Below are positions 11,489 to 25,303 of a DNA stretch of 64,000 bases, piece after piece. The position numbers were made by a program, and so were the translations under genes. The stretch comes from Penaeus vannamei (taxonomy: Eukaryota > Arthropoda > Malacostraca > Decapoda > Penaeidae), in the NCBI RefSeq assembly GCF_042767895.1, contig NC_091578.1, forward strand, positions 19,655,940 to 19,719,939. The letters are read 5' to 3'. Numbering within the stretch: position 1 is the first letter of the stretch; the number at the start of each line of letters is the position of its first letter. The notes beneath the pieces were generated by a model. The model ran no database searches and was not told where the DNA came from. It saw only the letters and a program-made list of their open reading frames with translations.

Positions 11489-14400
11489 TGACTATAATGA
11501 TAATAATCATAAAAATGATGACAGTAATAATAATGATGATAATAATCATCATTCAGTCCATTTATAGTGAAATAAAGGCCAGAAGTAATAAAATCCAATA
11601 AGTCGAAAAAACGGCAAAAACTAGCGTATTACAGCCTTTTGAGAGAAACGTCGAAAAAAATCCCTTTTCGCTTTTTAAAGGTAATTATGAGGATTTTAAC
11701 ATTAATTCAGGTAATTATGATGATTTCCATGGTGATTCCTTGAATATGGACAATAATGATGATAATTATGATAATAAGAACAATGATAATGACAATAATA
11801 ATGATAATAATGACAAAGTAATAATTATAATGATAATTTTGATAATTACTGCAATAATAGGAATAATTAACTCTATTCCAATAATTTCCATACTAATAAT
11901 GGCAACAGAAATAATAATACCATTATCATTTTCATTATAATTACTATTGTCATTATTATTTCTAAGATCATCATTATTGCTATTATCGTTATAGAAATAG
12001 TGATAAAAATATCAATAATAATTAGCATACTAATTATTATAACTGCATCATTATGATAATGACTATAATGATAATAATCATAAAAATTATGACAGTACTG
12101 ATAATAATAATAATTATCGTTCAGTCCATTGATAATGAAATAAAGGCCAGAAGTAATAAAATCCCAAAAGTCGAAAAAAAGGCAAAATCTAGCGGCTTAC
12201 AGCCTTTTGACAGAAACGTCGAAAAAAACCCTTTTCGCTTCCTAATGGTAATTATGAGGATTTTAACATTAATTCAGGTAATTATGAGGATTTAACTGAT
12301 AATTCCTTTATTATTGACAATAATGATGATAATTATGATGATAGTGACAATAATAATAATAGTAATGATAAAGTCATAGAGCAATAATTAACTCTATTCC
12401 AATAATTTCCATACTAATAAGGGCAATAGAAATAACATCATTATCTTTGTCATTATAATTATTATTATTGTCATTATTATTTCTAAGATCATCATTATTG
12501 CTATTATCATTATATAAATAATTATAATGATAAAAATAACAATGATAATTAGCATAATAATTATTATAACTGCAATAATGATGATAATCATGTTGATAAT
12601 GCCTATAATGATTATCATTCAGTCCATTTATAATGAAATAAAGGCCAGAAGTAATAAAATCCCAAAAGTCGAAAAAACGGCAAAATCTAGCGTAATACAG
12701 CCTTTTGAGAAAAACGTCGAAACGCAACCCTTTTCGCTTCCTAATGGTAATTATGGGGATTTTCACATTAATTCAGGTAATTATGATGATTTCCATGATG
12801 AATCCTTTATTATTGATAATAAAGATGATAATTATGATGATAATGACAATAATAATAATAATAATGATAAAGTCATAGAGCAATAATTAACTCTATTCCA
12901 ATAATTTCAAAACTAATAATGGCAATAGAAATAATATCATTATCATTGTCATTATAATTATTATTATTGTCATTATTATTTCTAAGATCATCATTATTGC
13001 TATTATCATTATATAAATAGTTATAATGATAAAAATAGCAATAATGATTAGCATAATAATTATTATAACTGCAATAATGATGACAATAATAATGATAATC
13101 ATGATGATAATGACTATAATGATACTAATCATATAAATGATGACAGTAATGATAACGATGATAATTATCATTCAGTCCATTACTAATGAAATAATGGCCA
13201 GAAGTAATATAATCCCAGAAGTTGAAAAAACGGCAAAATCTAGCGTATTACAGCCTTTTGAGAGAAACGTCTAAAAAAAACCCTTTTCACTTTTTAATGG
13301 TAATTATGAGGATTTTAACATTAATTCAATTAATTATGATGATTTTCATGATGATTTCTTTATTATTGACAATAATGATGTTAATTATGATGATAATGAC
13401 CATGATAATGACAATAATAATGATAATAATGATAAAGTCATAATTATAATGATAATCTTGATAATTACTGCAATAATAGCAATAATTAACTCTCTTCCAA
13501 TAATTTCCATACTAATAATGGCAATGGAAATAATATCATTATCATTGTCATTATAATTATTATTAATGCCATTATTATTTCTAAGATCCTCATTATTTCT
13601 AAGATCATCATTATTGCTATTATCATTATATAAATAGTTATAATGATAAAAATAGCAATAATAATTGGCATACTAATCATTATAACTGCAATGATAATCA
13701 TGATGATAATGACTAATATAATAATAATCATAAAAATGATGACAGTAATGATGATAATGATGATAGTAATTATCATTCAGTCAATTTATATTGAAATAAA
13801 TGCCAGAAGTAATAAAATCCCTATAGTCGAAAAAACGGCAAATTCTAGCTCATTGCAGCCTTTTGAGATGAACATCGAAAGAAAAAACATTTTCGCTTTT
13901 TAATGGTAATTATGAGGATTTTAACATTAATTCAGGCAATTATAATGATTTCCATGATGATTCCTTTATTATTGACAATAATGATTATAATTATGATGAT
14001 AATGACAATAATAATGATAATGATAAAGTCATAAATATAATGATAATCTTGATGATTACTGCAATAATAGCAATAATTACCTCTATTCCAATAATTTCCA
14101 TACTGATAATGGCAATAGAAATAATAATTATCATTGTCATTATAATTATTATTGTTGTCATTATTATTTCTAAGATCATCATTATTGTTATTATCATTAT
14201 ATAAATAGTTATAATGATAAAAATACCAATAATAATTAGCATGATAATTATTATAACTGCAATAATGATAATAATAATGATAATCATGATGATAATGACT
14301 ATAATGATAATAATCATAAAAATGATGACTAATGATAATGATGATAACAATTATCATTCAGTCCATTTATAATGAAATAATGGCCAGAAATAATAAAATA

Positions 14401-17004
14401 ACAAACGTCGAAAAAACGGCAAAATCTAGCGTATTACAGCCTTTTGAGAGAAACGTCGAAAAAAAACCTTTTCGCTTTTTAATGGTAATTATAATAATCA
14501 ATTCAGATTTGCAAGATGATTCCTTTATTATTGACAATAATGATGATAATTATGATGGTAATGACAATGATAATAACATCATTATCATTGTCATTATAAT
14601 TATTATTATTGTGAGTATTATTTCTAAGATCATCATTATTGCTATTATCATTTTATAGATAGTTCTAATGATAAAAATAGCAATCATAATTTGCATAATA
14701 ATTATTTTAACTGCAAAAATGATGATAATAATGATAATCATGATGATAATGACTATAATGATAATAATCATAAAAATGATGACAGTAATGATAATAATGA
14801 TGATATTATCCATCATTCAGTCCATTTATAATGTAATAAAGGCCAGAAGTAATAAAATCCCAAACGTCGAAAAAACGGAAAAATCTAGCGTATTACAGCC
14901 TTTTGAGAGGAACGTCGAAATAAAACCCTTTCACTTTTTAATGGTAATTATGAGGATTTTAACATTAATTCAGGCAATTATAATGATTTCCCTGATGATT
15001 CCTTTATTATTGACAATAATGATGATAATTATGATGATAATGACAATAATAATGATAAAGTCATAAATATAATGATAATCTTGAGAATTACTGCAATAAT
15101 TAACTCTATTCTAATAATTTCCATACTGATAATGGCAATAGAAATAATAATAACATCATTATCATTGTCATTATGATTATTATTATTGTCATTAGTATTT
15201 CTAAGATCATCATTATTGCTATTATCATTAAATAAATAGTTATTATGATAAAAATAGCAATAATAATTAGCATACTAATTATTATAACTGCAATAATGAT
15301 GATAATAATAATGATAATCATGATGATAATGACTATAATGATAATAATCATAAAAATATTGACAGTAATGATAAGAATGATGATAATAATTATCATTCAG
15401 TCCATTTATAATGAAATAATGGCCAAACGTCGAAAAAACGGCAAAATCTATCTTTTGAGAGAAACGTCGAAAAAAAACCCTTTTCGCTTTCTTATGGTAA
15501 TTATGGGGATTTTAACATAAATTCAGGTAATTATGATGATTTCCCTGATGATTCCTTTATTATTGACAATAATGATAATAATTATGATGATAATGACAAT
15601 GATAATGACAATAATAATGATAATAATGATAAAGTCATAATCATAATGTTAATCTTCATAATTACTGCAATAATAGCAATAATCAACTCTATTCCAATAA
15701 TTTCCATACTAATAATGGCAATAGAAATAATAATAACATCATTATCATTGTCATTATAATTATTATTATTGTCATTATTTCTATGATTACCATTATTGCT
15801 ATCATCATTATATAAATAGTTATAATGATAAAAATAGCAATAGTATATAGCATAATAATTATCATAATTGCAATAATGATGATAATGATAATGACAATCA
15901 TGATGATAATGACTATAATGATAATAATCATAAAAATGATGACATTAATGATAATAATGATAATAATCATCATTCAGTCCTTTTATAATTAAATATAGGC
16001 CAGAAGTAATAAAATCTCACGTCTAAAAACTGCAAAATCTAGCGTATTACGTCGAAAAAAAAACCCTTTTCGCTTTCTCATGGTATTTATGGGGATTTTA
16101 ACATTAATTCAGGTAATTATGATGATTTCCATGATGATACTTTTATTATTGACAATAATGATGATAGTTATGATGATAATGACAATGATAATGACAATAA
16201 TAATGATAAAGTCATTAATATAATGATAATCTTGATAATTACTGCAATAATAGCAATAATTAACTCTATTCCAATAATTTCCATACGGATGAATGCAATA
16301 GAAATAATAATAACATCATTATCATTGTCATTATAATTATTATTATTGTCATTATTATTTCTAAGATCATCATTATTGTTATTATCATTATATAAATAGT
16401 TATAATGATAAAAAGAGCAATAATGATTAGCATGATAATTATTATAACTGCAATAATGATGATAATAATAATGATAATCATGATGATAATGACTATAATG
16501 ATAATAATCATAAAAATGATGACAGTAATGATAATAATGATGATAACAATTATTATTCAGTCCATTTATAATGAAATAAAGACCAGAAATAATAAAATTC
16601 CAGAAGTCGAAAAATCGGCAAAATCTAGTGTATTACAGCGTTTTGAGAGAAACGGTGAAAAAAACTTTTCGCTTTTTAATGGTAATTATGAGGATTTTAA
16701 CATTAATTCAGGTAATCATGATGATTTCCATGATCATTCCTTTATTATTGACAATAATGATAATTATGATGATAATGACAATGATAATGACAATAATAAT
16801 GATAATGATAAAGTTATGATTATAATGATAATCTTCATAATTACTGTAATGATAACAAAAATCAATTCTATTCAAATAATTTCCATACTAATAATGGCAA
16901 TAGAAATAATAATAACTTCATTATCATTGTCATTATAGTTTTTTTATTGTCATTATTATTTCTAAGATCATCATTATTGCTATTATTATTATATAAATAG
17001 TTAT

Positions 17005-19853
17005 AATGATAAAAATAGCAATAATAATTAGCATAATAATTATTATAACTGCAATAATGATGATAATAATGATAATCATGATGATAATGACTCTAATGAC
17101 AATAATCATAAAAATGATGACAGTAATGATATCAATGATAATAATTATCATTCTCTCCATTTACAATGAAATAAGGGCCAGAAGTAATAAAATCCTAGAA
17201 GTCTAAAAAAAAAAAAAAAACGGCAAAATCAAGCCTTTTGAGAGAAAAGTCGAAAAAACCCTTTTCAGTTTTTAATGGTAATTATGAGGATTTTATAATT
17301 AATTCAGGTAAGTATGACTATAATGATAATAATCATAAAAAGGATGCCAGTAATGATAATAATGATAATAATAATTTTCATTCAGTCCATTTATAATGAA
17401 TTGAAGGCCAGAAGTAATCAAATCCCAAAAGTCGAAAAACGGCAAAATCTCGCGTATTACAGCCTTCTATGAGAAACGTCGAAAAAAAACCTTTTTCACT
17501 TTTTAATGGTAATTATGAGGATTTTAACATTAATTCAGGTAATTATGATGATTTCCCTGCTGATTCCTTTATTATTGACAATAATGATGATAATTATGAT
17601 GATAATGACAATAATAATGCAATAATAATGATAAAAATGATAGAGATAATTATAATGATAATCTTGAGAATTACTGCAATAATAGCAATGATTAACTCTA
17701 TTCCAATAATTTCCATACTAAAAATGGCAATACAAGTAATAATAACATCATTATCATTGCCATTATAATTATTATTATTTTCATTATTATTTCTAAGATC
17801 ATCATTATTGCTATTATCATTATATAAATAGTTATAATGATGAAAATAGCAATAATAATTAGCATAATGATTATCATAACTGCAATAATGATGATAATAA
17901 TAATGATAATCACGATGATAATGACTATAATGATAATCATGATGATAATGACTATAATGATAATAATCATAAAAATGATGACAGTAATGATAATAATGAT
18001 GACAATAATTATCATTCAATTCATTTATAATGAAATAAAGTCTAGAAGTAATAAAATCCCCATAAACGAAAAAACGGCAAAATCTCGCGTATTACAGCCT
18101 TCTATGAGAAACGTCGAAAAAAAACCTTTTTCACTTTTTAATGGTAATTATGAGGATTTTAACATTAATTCAGGTAATTATGATGATTTCCCTGCTGATT
18201 CCTTTATTATTGACAATAATGATGATAATTATGATGATAATGACAATAATAATGCAATAATAATGATAAAAATGATAGTGATAATTATAATGATAATCTT
18301 GAGAATTACTGCAATAATAGCAATGATTAACTCTATTCCAATAATGTCCATACTAAAATGGCAATACAAGTAATAATAACATCATTATCATTGCCATTAT
18401 AATTATTATTATTTTCATTATTATTTCTAAGATCATCATTATTGCTATTATCATTATATAAATAGTTATAATGATGAAAATAGCAATAATAATTAGCATA
18501 ATGATTATCATAACTGCAATAATGATGATAATAATAATGATAATCATGATGACAATGACTATAATGATAATAATCATAAAAATGATGACAGTAATGATAA
18601 TAATGATGACAATAATTATCATTCAATTCATTTATAATGAAATAAAGTCTAGAAGTAATAAAATCCCCAAAAACGAAAAAACGGCAAAATCTAGCGTATT
18701 ACAGCTTTTTGAGAGAAACGTCGAAAAAAGACCCTTTTCGCTTTTTTATGGTAATTAGGGGATTTTAACATCAATTCAGGTAATTATGATGATATTCATG
18801 ATGATTCCTTTATTATTGACAATAAAGATGATAATTATGATAATGACAATGATAATGACAATAATAATGATAATAATTATAAAGTCATAATTATAATGAT
18901 AATCTTGATAATTACTGCAATAATAGCAATAATTAACTCTATTCCAATAATTTCCATACTAATAATGGTAATAAAAATAATAATAACATCATTATCATTG
19001 TTTTCATAATTATTAATATTGTCATTATTATTTCTAAGATCATTATTGCTATTATCATTATATAAATAGTTATATTGATAAAAATAGCAATGATAATTAG
19101 CATAATAATTATTATAACTGCAATAATTATGATAATAATAATGATAATCATGATGATAATGACTATAATGATAATAATCATAAAAATTATGACAGTAATG
19201 ATAATATTCATAAAAATTATGACAGTAATGATAATAATCATAAAAATTATGACAGTAATGATAATAATCATAAAAATTATGTCAGTAAATAATGATGATA
19301 ATAATCATCATTCAGTCCATTTATAATAAAATAAAGGCCAGAAGTAATAAAATCCCATATGTCGAAAAAACGACAAAATCTAGCGTATTACAGCCTTTTG
19401 AGAGAAACATCGAAAAAAAAACTTTTCACTTCTTAAAGGTAATTATGAGGATTTTAACATTAATTCAGGTAATTATGATGATTTCCCTGATGATTCCATT
19501 ATTATTGACAATAATGATGATAATCATGATGGTAATGAGAATGATAATGACAATAATAATGATAATAATGATAAACACATAATTATAATGATAATCTAGA
19601 GAATTACTGCAATAATACCAATAATAAACTCTATTCCAAAAATTTCCATACTGATAATGGCAATAGAAATAATGATAACATCATTATCATTGTCATCATA
19701 ATTATTATTATTGTCATTATTATTTCTAAGATCATCATTATTGCTATTATAATTATATAAATAGTTATAATGATAAAAATAGCAATAATAATTAGCATAA
19801 TAATGATTATAACTGCAATAATGATGATAATAATAATGATAATCATGATGGGC
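17005..19853 (+). repeat. Segmental duplicate, copy 2, then a mosaic join
   Basis: Near-identical to 8644-11488. At 19853 the sequence switches in the middle of a unit (CATGATG then GGCCAGAAGTAATATAATCC) to one matching 13193 onward, including the diagnostic CAGAAGTTGAAAAAACGG. Near 20300 it switches again to a unit resembling 16400 (AAAAAGAGCAATAATGATTA). Copy 2 is thus a mosaic of array blocks, consistent with unequal exchange or template switching. Confidence 0.85.
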
Positions 19854-22800
19854 CAGAAGTAATATAATCCCAGAAGTTGAAAAAACGGCAAAATCTAGCG
19901 TATTACAGCCTTTTGAGAGAAACGTCTAAAAAAAACCCTTTTCACTTTTTAATGGTAATTATGAGGATTTTAACATTAATTCAATTAATTATGATGATTT
20001 TCATGATGATTTTATTATTGACAATAATGATGTTAATTATGATGATAATGACCATGATAATGACAATAATAATGATGATAATGATAGTCATAATTATAAT
20101 GATAATCTTGATAATTACTGCAATAATAGCAATAATTAACTCTCCTCCAATAATTTCCATACTAATAATGGCAATGGAAATAATATCATTATCATTGTCA
20201 TTATAATTATTATTAATGCCATTATTATTTGTAAGATCCTCATTATTTCTAAGATCATCATTATTGCTATTATCATTATATAAATAGTTATAATGATAAA
20301 AAGAGCAATAATGATTAGCATGATAATTATTCTAACTGCAATAATGATGATAATAATAATGATAATGACTATAATGGTAATCATAAAAATGATGACAGTA
20401 ATGATAATAATGATGATGATAATTATCATTCAGTCCATTTATAATGAAATAAAGGCCAGAAGTAATAAAATCCCAGAAGTCGAAAAAACGGCAAAATCTA
20501 GCGTATTACAGCCTTTTTAGAGAAACGTCGAAAAAAAACCTTTTCGCATTTTAGTGGTAATTTTGAGGATTTTAACATTAATTCAGGTAATTATTATGAT
20601 TTCCCTGATGAATCCTTTATTATTGACAATAATAATGATAATTATGATGATAATGACAATGATAGTGACAATAATAATGATAATAAGGATAAAGTCATAA
20701 TTATAATGATAAACCATAGTTACTGCAATAATAGCAATAATTAACACTTTTTCAATAATTTCCATACTAATAATGGCAATAGAAATAATAATAATGTCAT
20801 GGTCATTGTCATTATAATAATTATTATTGACATTATTATTTGTGAGATCATTATTATTGCTATTATCATTATATAAATGGTTATAATGATAAAAGCAATA
20901 ATAATTAGCATGATAATTATTATAACTGCAATAACGATGATAATAATAAAGATAATCATGGTGATAATGAGTATAATGATAATAATCATAAAAATGATGA
21001 CAGTAATGATAATAATGATGATACAAATTATCATTCAGTCCATTTATAAGGAAATAAAGGCCAGAATTAAGAAAATCACAGAAGTCTAAAAAACGGCAAA
21101 ATCTAGCGTATTACAGCCTTTTAAGAGGAACGTCGAAAAAAACTTTTAGCTTTTTAATGGTAATTATGAGGATTTAAACATTAATTCAATTAATTATGAT
21201 GATTTCCCTGATGATTTCTTTATTATTGACAATAATGATAATAATTATGATGATAATGACAATGATAATGACAATAATAATGATAATAATGATAAAGTCA
21301 TAATCATAATGATACACTTGATAATTACTGCAATAATAGCAATAACTAACTCTATTCCAATCATTCTCACACTAATAATGACAATAGAAATAATAATAGC
21401 ATCATTATTATTGTCATTATAACTATTATTATTGTCATTATTATTTCTAAGATCATTATTGCTATTGTCATTATATAGATAGCTATAATAATAAAAATAG
21501 CAATAATAATCAGCATAATAATAATTATAACTGCAATAATGATGATAATAATAATGATAATCATGAAGATGATAACTATATTGTTAATAATCATAAAAAT
21601 AATGACAGTAATGATAATAATGATGATAACAATTATCATTCAGTCCATTTATAATGAAATAAAGACCAGAAGTAATAAAATTCCAAAAGTCGAAAAATCG
21701 GAAAAATCTAGCGTATTTCAGCCTATCGAGAGAAACGTCGAAAAAAAAAATTCGCTTTTTAATGGTAATTATGAGGATCTAATTATTAATTCAGGTAATT
21801 ATGAGGATTTCCATAATGATTCCTTCGTTATTGATAATAATGATGATAATTATGACGATATTGACAATGATAAAGACAGTAATAATGATAATAGTGATAA
21901 AGTCATAACTATGATGATGATTTTGAGAATTACTGCAATAATAGCAATAATTAACTCTATTCCAATAATTCCTACACTAATAATGGCAATAGAAATAACA
22001 ATAACATCATTATCATTGTCATAATTATTATTATTGTCATTATTATTTCTAAGATCATCATTATTGCTATTATCATTATAAAGATAGTTATAATGATTAA
22101 AATAGCAATAACAATTAGCACAATAATTATTATAACTGCTATAATGATGATAATAATAATGGTAATCATGATGATAATGAGTATAAAGATAATAATCACA
22201 AAAATGATGACAGTAATGATATTAATGATAACATTGCTATTATTGATGTAATTATCAAGATTATCATTATAATTATGACTATCATTATTATCATTAATAT
22301 TTTCCTTATCATTGTCATTACCATCATAATTATCATCATTATTGTCAATAATAGAGGCCAGAAGTAATAAAATCCCAGAAGTCGAAAAAACGGCAATATC
22401 TAGCGTATTACAGCTTTTTGAGAGAAACGTCGATAAATACTCTTTTTGCTATTTAAAGGTAATTATGAGGATTTTAACATTAATTCAGGTAATTATGATG
22501 ATTTCCCTGATGATTCCTTTATTATTGACAACAATGAAGAAAATTATGATGATAATGACAATGATAATGACAATAATAATGATAATAATGATAAAGTCAT
22601 AATTAAAATGATAATCTTGATAATTACTGCAATAATAGCAATAATGAACTCTATTCCAATAATTTTCATACTAATAATGGCAATAAAAATAATAATAAAA
22701 TCATTATCATTGTCATTTTAATTATTATCATTGTCATTATTAATTCTAAGATCATTATTGCTACTATCATTATATAAATTGTTATAATTGTTATAGAAAT

Positions 22801-24365
22801 AGCAATAATAATTGGCATAATAATTACTATAACTGCAATGATTATGAAAATAATAATGATAATCATGATGATAACGACTATAATGATAATAATAATAGAA
22901 ATGATGACAGTAATGATAATAATGACGATAATAATTATCATTCAGTCCATTCATAATGAAATAAAGGCCAGAAGTAGGAAAATCCCAAAAGTCGAAAAAA
23001 TGGCAAAATCTAGCCAAAATCGAAAAAAAATCTTTTTGCTTTTTAATGGTAATTATGATGATTTTAACATTAATTTAGGTAATTATGATGATTTCCCTGA
23101 TGATTCCTTTATTATTGACATTAATGATGATAATTATGATGATAATGCCAATGGAAATGACAATAATCATAATAATGATAAAGTAAAAATTATAATGATA
23201 ATCTTGATAATTACTTCAATAATAGCAATAATTAACTCTATTCCAATAATTTCCATACTAATAATGGCAATAGAAATAATAATAACATCATTATCATTGT
23301 TATTATAATTATTATTATTGTCATTATTATTTCTAAGATCATCATTATTGCTATTATCATTATTTGAATAGTTATAATGACAAATAGTAATAATAATTAG
23401 CATAATACTTATCATAACTGCAATAATGATGATAATAATAATGATTATCATGATGATGACTATAATAATAATAATCATAAAAATGATGACAGTAATGATA
23501 ATGATGATGATAATTATCATTCAGTCCATTTATAATGAAATAAAGGCCAGAAGTAATAAAATCCCAAAAGTCGAAAAAAACGGCAAAAATCTAACGTATT
23601 ACATCATTTTGAAAGAAACGTCGAAAAAAAACTTTTTCGCTTTTTATTGTTAATTATAAGGACTTTAACATTAATTCAGGTAATCATGATGATTTCCATG
23701 ATCATTCCTTTATTATTGACAATAATGATGATAATTATGATGATAATGATAATCATGATAAAGTCATAATTATAATGATAATCTTGATAATTACTTCAAC
23801 AATAGCAATAATTAACTCTATTCCGATAATTTCCATACAAATAATGGCAATAGAAATACTAATAACATCATTATTATTGTCATTATAATAATTAGTATTG
23901 TCATTATTATTTCTAAGATCATCATTATTGCTATTATCATTATATAAATAGTTATAATGACAAAGATAGCAATAATGACTAGCATAATAATTATTATAAC
24001 TGCAATAATGATGATAATAATAATGATAATCATGATGATAATGACTATAATGATAATAATGATGATAACAATTATTATTCAGTCCATTTATAATGAAATA
24101 AAGACCAGAAATAATAAAATTCCAGAAGTCGAAAAATCGGCAAAATCTAGTGTATTACAGCGTTTTGAGAGAAACGGTGAAAAAAAACTTTTCGCTTTTT
24201 AATGGTAATTATGAGGATTTTAACATTAATTCAGGTAAGTATGACTATAATGATAATAATCATAAAAAGGATGCCAGTAATGATAATAATGATAATAATA
24301 ATTTTCATTCAGTCCATTTATAATGAATTGAAGGCCAGAAGTAATCAAATCCCAAAAGTCGAAAA

Positions 24366-24865
24366 NNNNNNNNNNNNNNNNNNNNNNNNNNNNNNNNNNN
24401 NNNNNNNNNNNNNNNNNNNNNNNNNNNNNNNNNNNNNNNNNNNNNNNNNNNNNNNNNNNNNNNNNNNNNNNNNNNNNNNNNNNNNNNNNNNNNNNNNNNN
24501 NNNNNNNNNNNNNNNNNNNNNNNNNNNNNNNNNNNNNNNNNNNNNNNNNNNNNNNNNNNNNNNNNNNNNNNNNNNNNNNNNNNNNNNNNNNNNNNNNNNN
24601 NNNNNNNNNNNNNNNNNNNNNNNNNNNNNNNNNNNNNNNNNNNNNNNNNNNNNNNNNNNNNNNNNNNNNNNNNNNNNNNNNNNNNNNNNNNNNNNNNNNN
24701 NNNNNNNNNNNNNNNNNNNNNNNNNNNNNNNNNNNNNNNNNNNNNNNNNNNNNNNNNNNNNNNNNNNNNNNNNNNNNNNNNNNNNNNNNNNNNNNNNNNN
24801 NNNNNNNNNNNNNNNNNNNNNNNNNNNNNNNNNNNNNNNNNNNNNNNNNNNNNNNNNNNNNNNNN
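24366..24865. other. Assembly gap, exactly 500 N
   Basis: A placeholder gap inside the array. Left flank 24235-24365 matches 8941-9071 in + orientation. Right flank 24866-25303 matches the reverse complement of about 9278-8846, so the array flips orientation across the gap. Confidence 0.99.
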
Positions 24866-25303
24866 ATCTATCATTTTTATCATTATTATTGCATTATTAT
24901 TGTCATTATCATCATAATTATCATCATTATTGTCAATAATAAAGGATAAGGAAATCATCATAATTACCTGAATTAATGTTAAAATCCTCATAATTACCAT
25001 TAAAAAGTGAAAAAGTTTTTTTTCGACGTTTCTCATAGAAGGCTGTAATACGCGAGATTTTGCCGTTTTTCGACTTTTGGGATTTGATTACTTCTGGCCT
25101 TCAATTCATTATAAATGGACTGAATGAAAATTATTATTATCATTATTATCATTACTGGCATCCTTTTTATGATTATTATCATTATAGTCATACTTACCTG
25201 AATTAATTATAAAATCATAATTACCATTAAAAACTGAAAAGGGTTTTTTCGACTTTTCTCTCAAAAGGCTTGATTTTGCCGGTTTTTTTTTTTTTTTTTT
25301 TTT
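24866..25303 (-). repeat. Array in reverse orientation, good quality
   Basis: Reverse complement of the 8846-9278 / 17205-17645 array type. It includes the rare CCTTCAATTCATTATAAATG and GGCATCCTTTTTATGATTAT words and ends in a T-run at 25283-25303, the reverse of the A-run at 17205-17220. Quality of match is high up to the T-run and falls immediately after it. Confidence 0.9.

Larger units (their letters stand above)
8644..24365 (+). repeat. AT-rich tandem array, ~0.5-0.7 kb units, + orientation
   Basis: More than twenty head-to-tail units. Each begins with GGCCAGAAGTAATAAAATCC and a core containing GTCGAAAAAACGGCAAAATC, TAGCGTATTACAGCCTTTTG, GAGAGAAACGTCGAAAAAAA and CGCTTTTTAATGGTAATTAT. 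It then passes through long stretches of ATAATGATAA words with fixed landmarks (TTATTATTGACAATAATGAT, AACTCTATTCCAATAATTTC, CTAAGATCATCATTATTGCT). Successive GGCCAGAAG (or diverged TCTAGAAG) starts lie near 9673, 10281, 10966, 11576, 12144, 12641, 13196, 13801, 14380, 14841, 15420, 15997 and 16581, giving periods of about 460-690 bp. Units differ by substitutions and by word-number changes. Long frames here encode only Ile/Met or Asn/Asp/Tyr runs and are not genes. Confidence 0.95.

Noticed and set aside
8646..24200. Many long open frames in the array (for example 9471-10007, 16405-16938) encoding Ile/Met-rich or Asn/Asp/Tyr-rich proteins
   Set aside because: They are translations of ATAATGATAA-type repeats, occur on both strands and shift with unit changes; no domain, start context or codon signal supports coding.
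8644..24365. CRISPR-like array
   Set aside because: Repeat units are hundreds of bases long, there are no regularly spaced unique spacers or cas genes, and the surroundings are eukaryotic retroelements.
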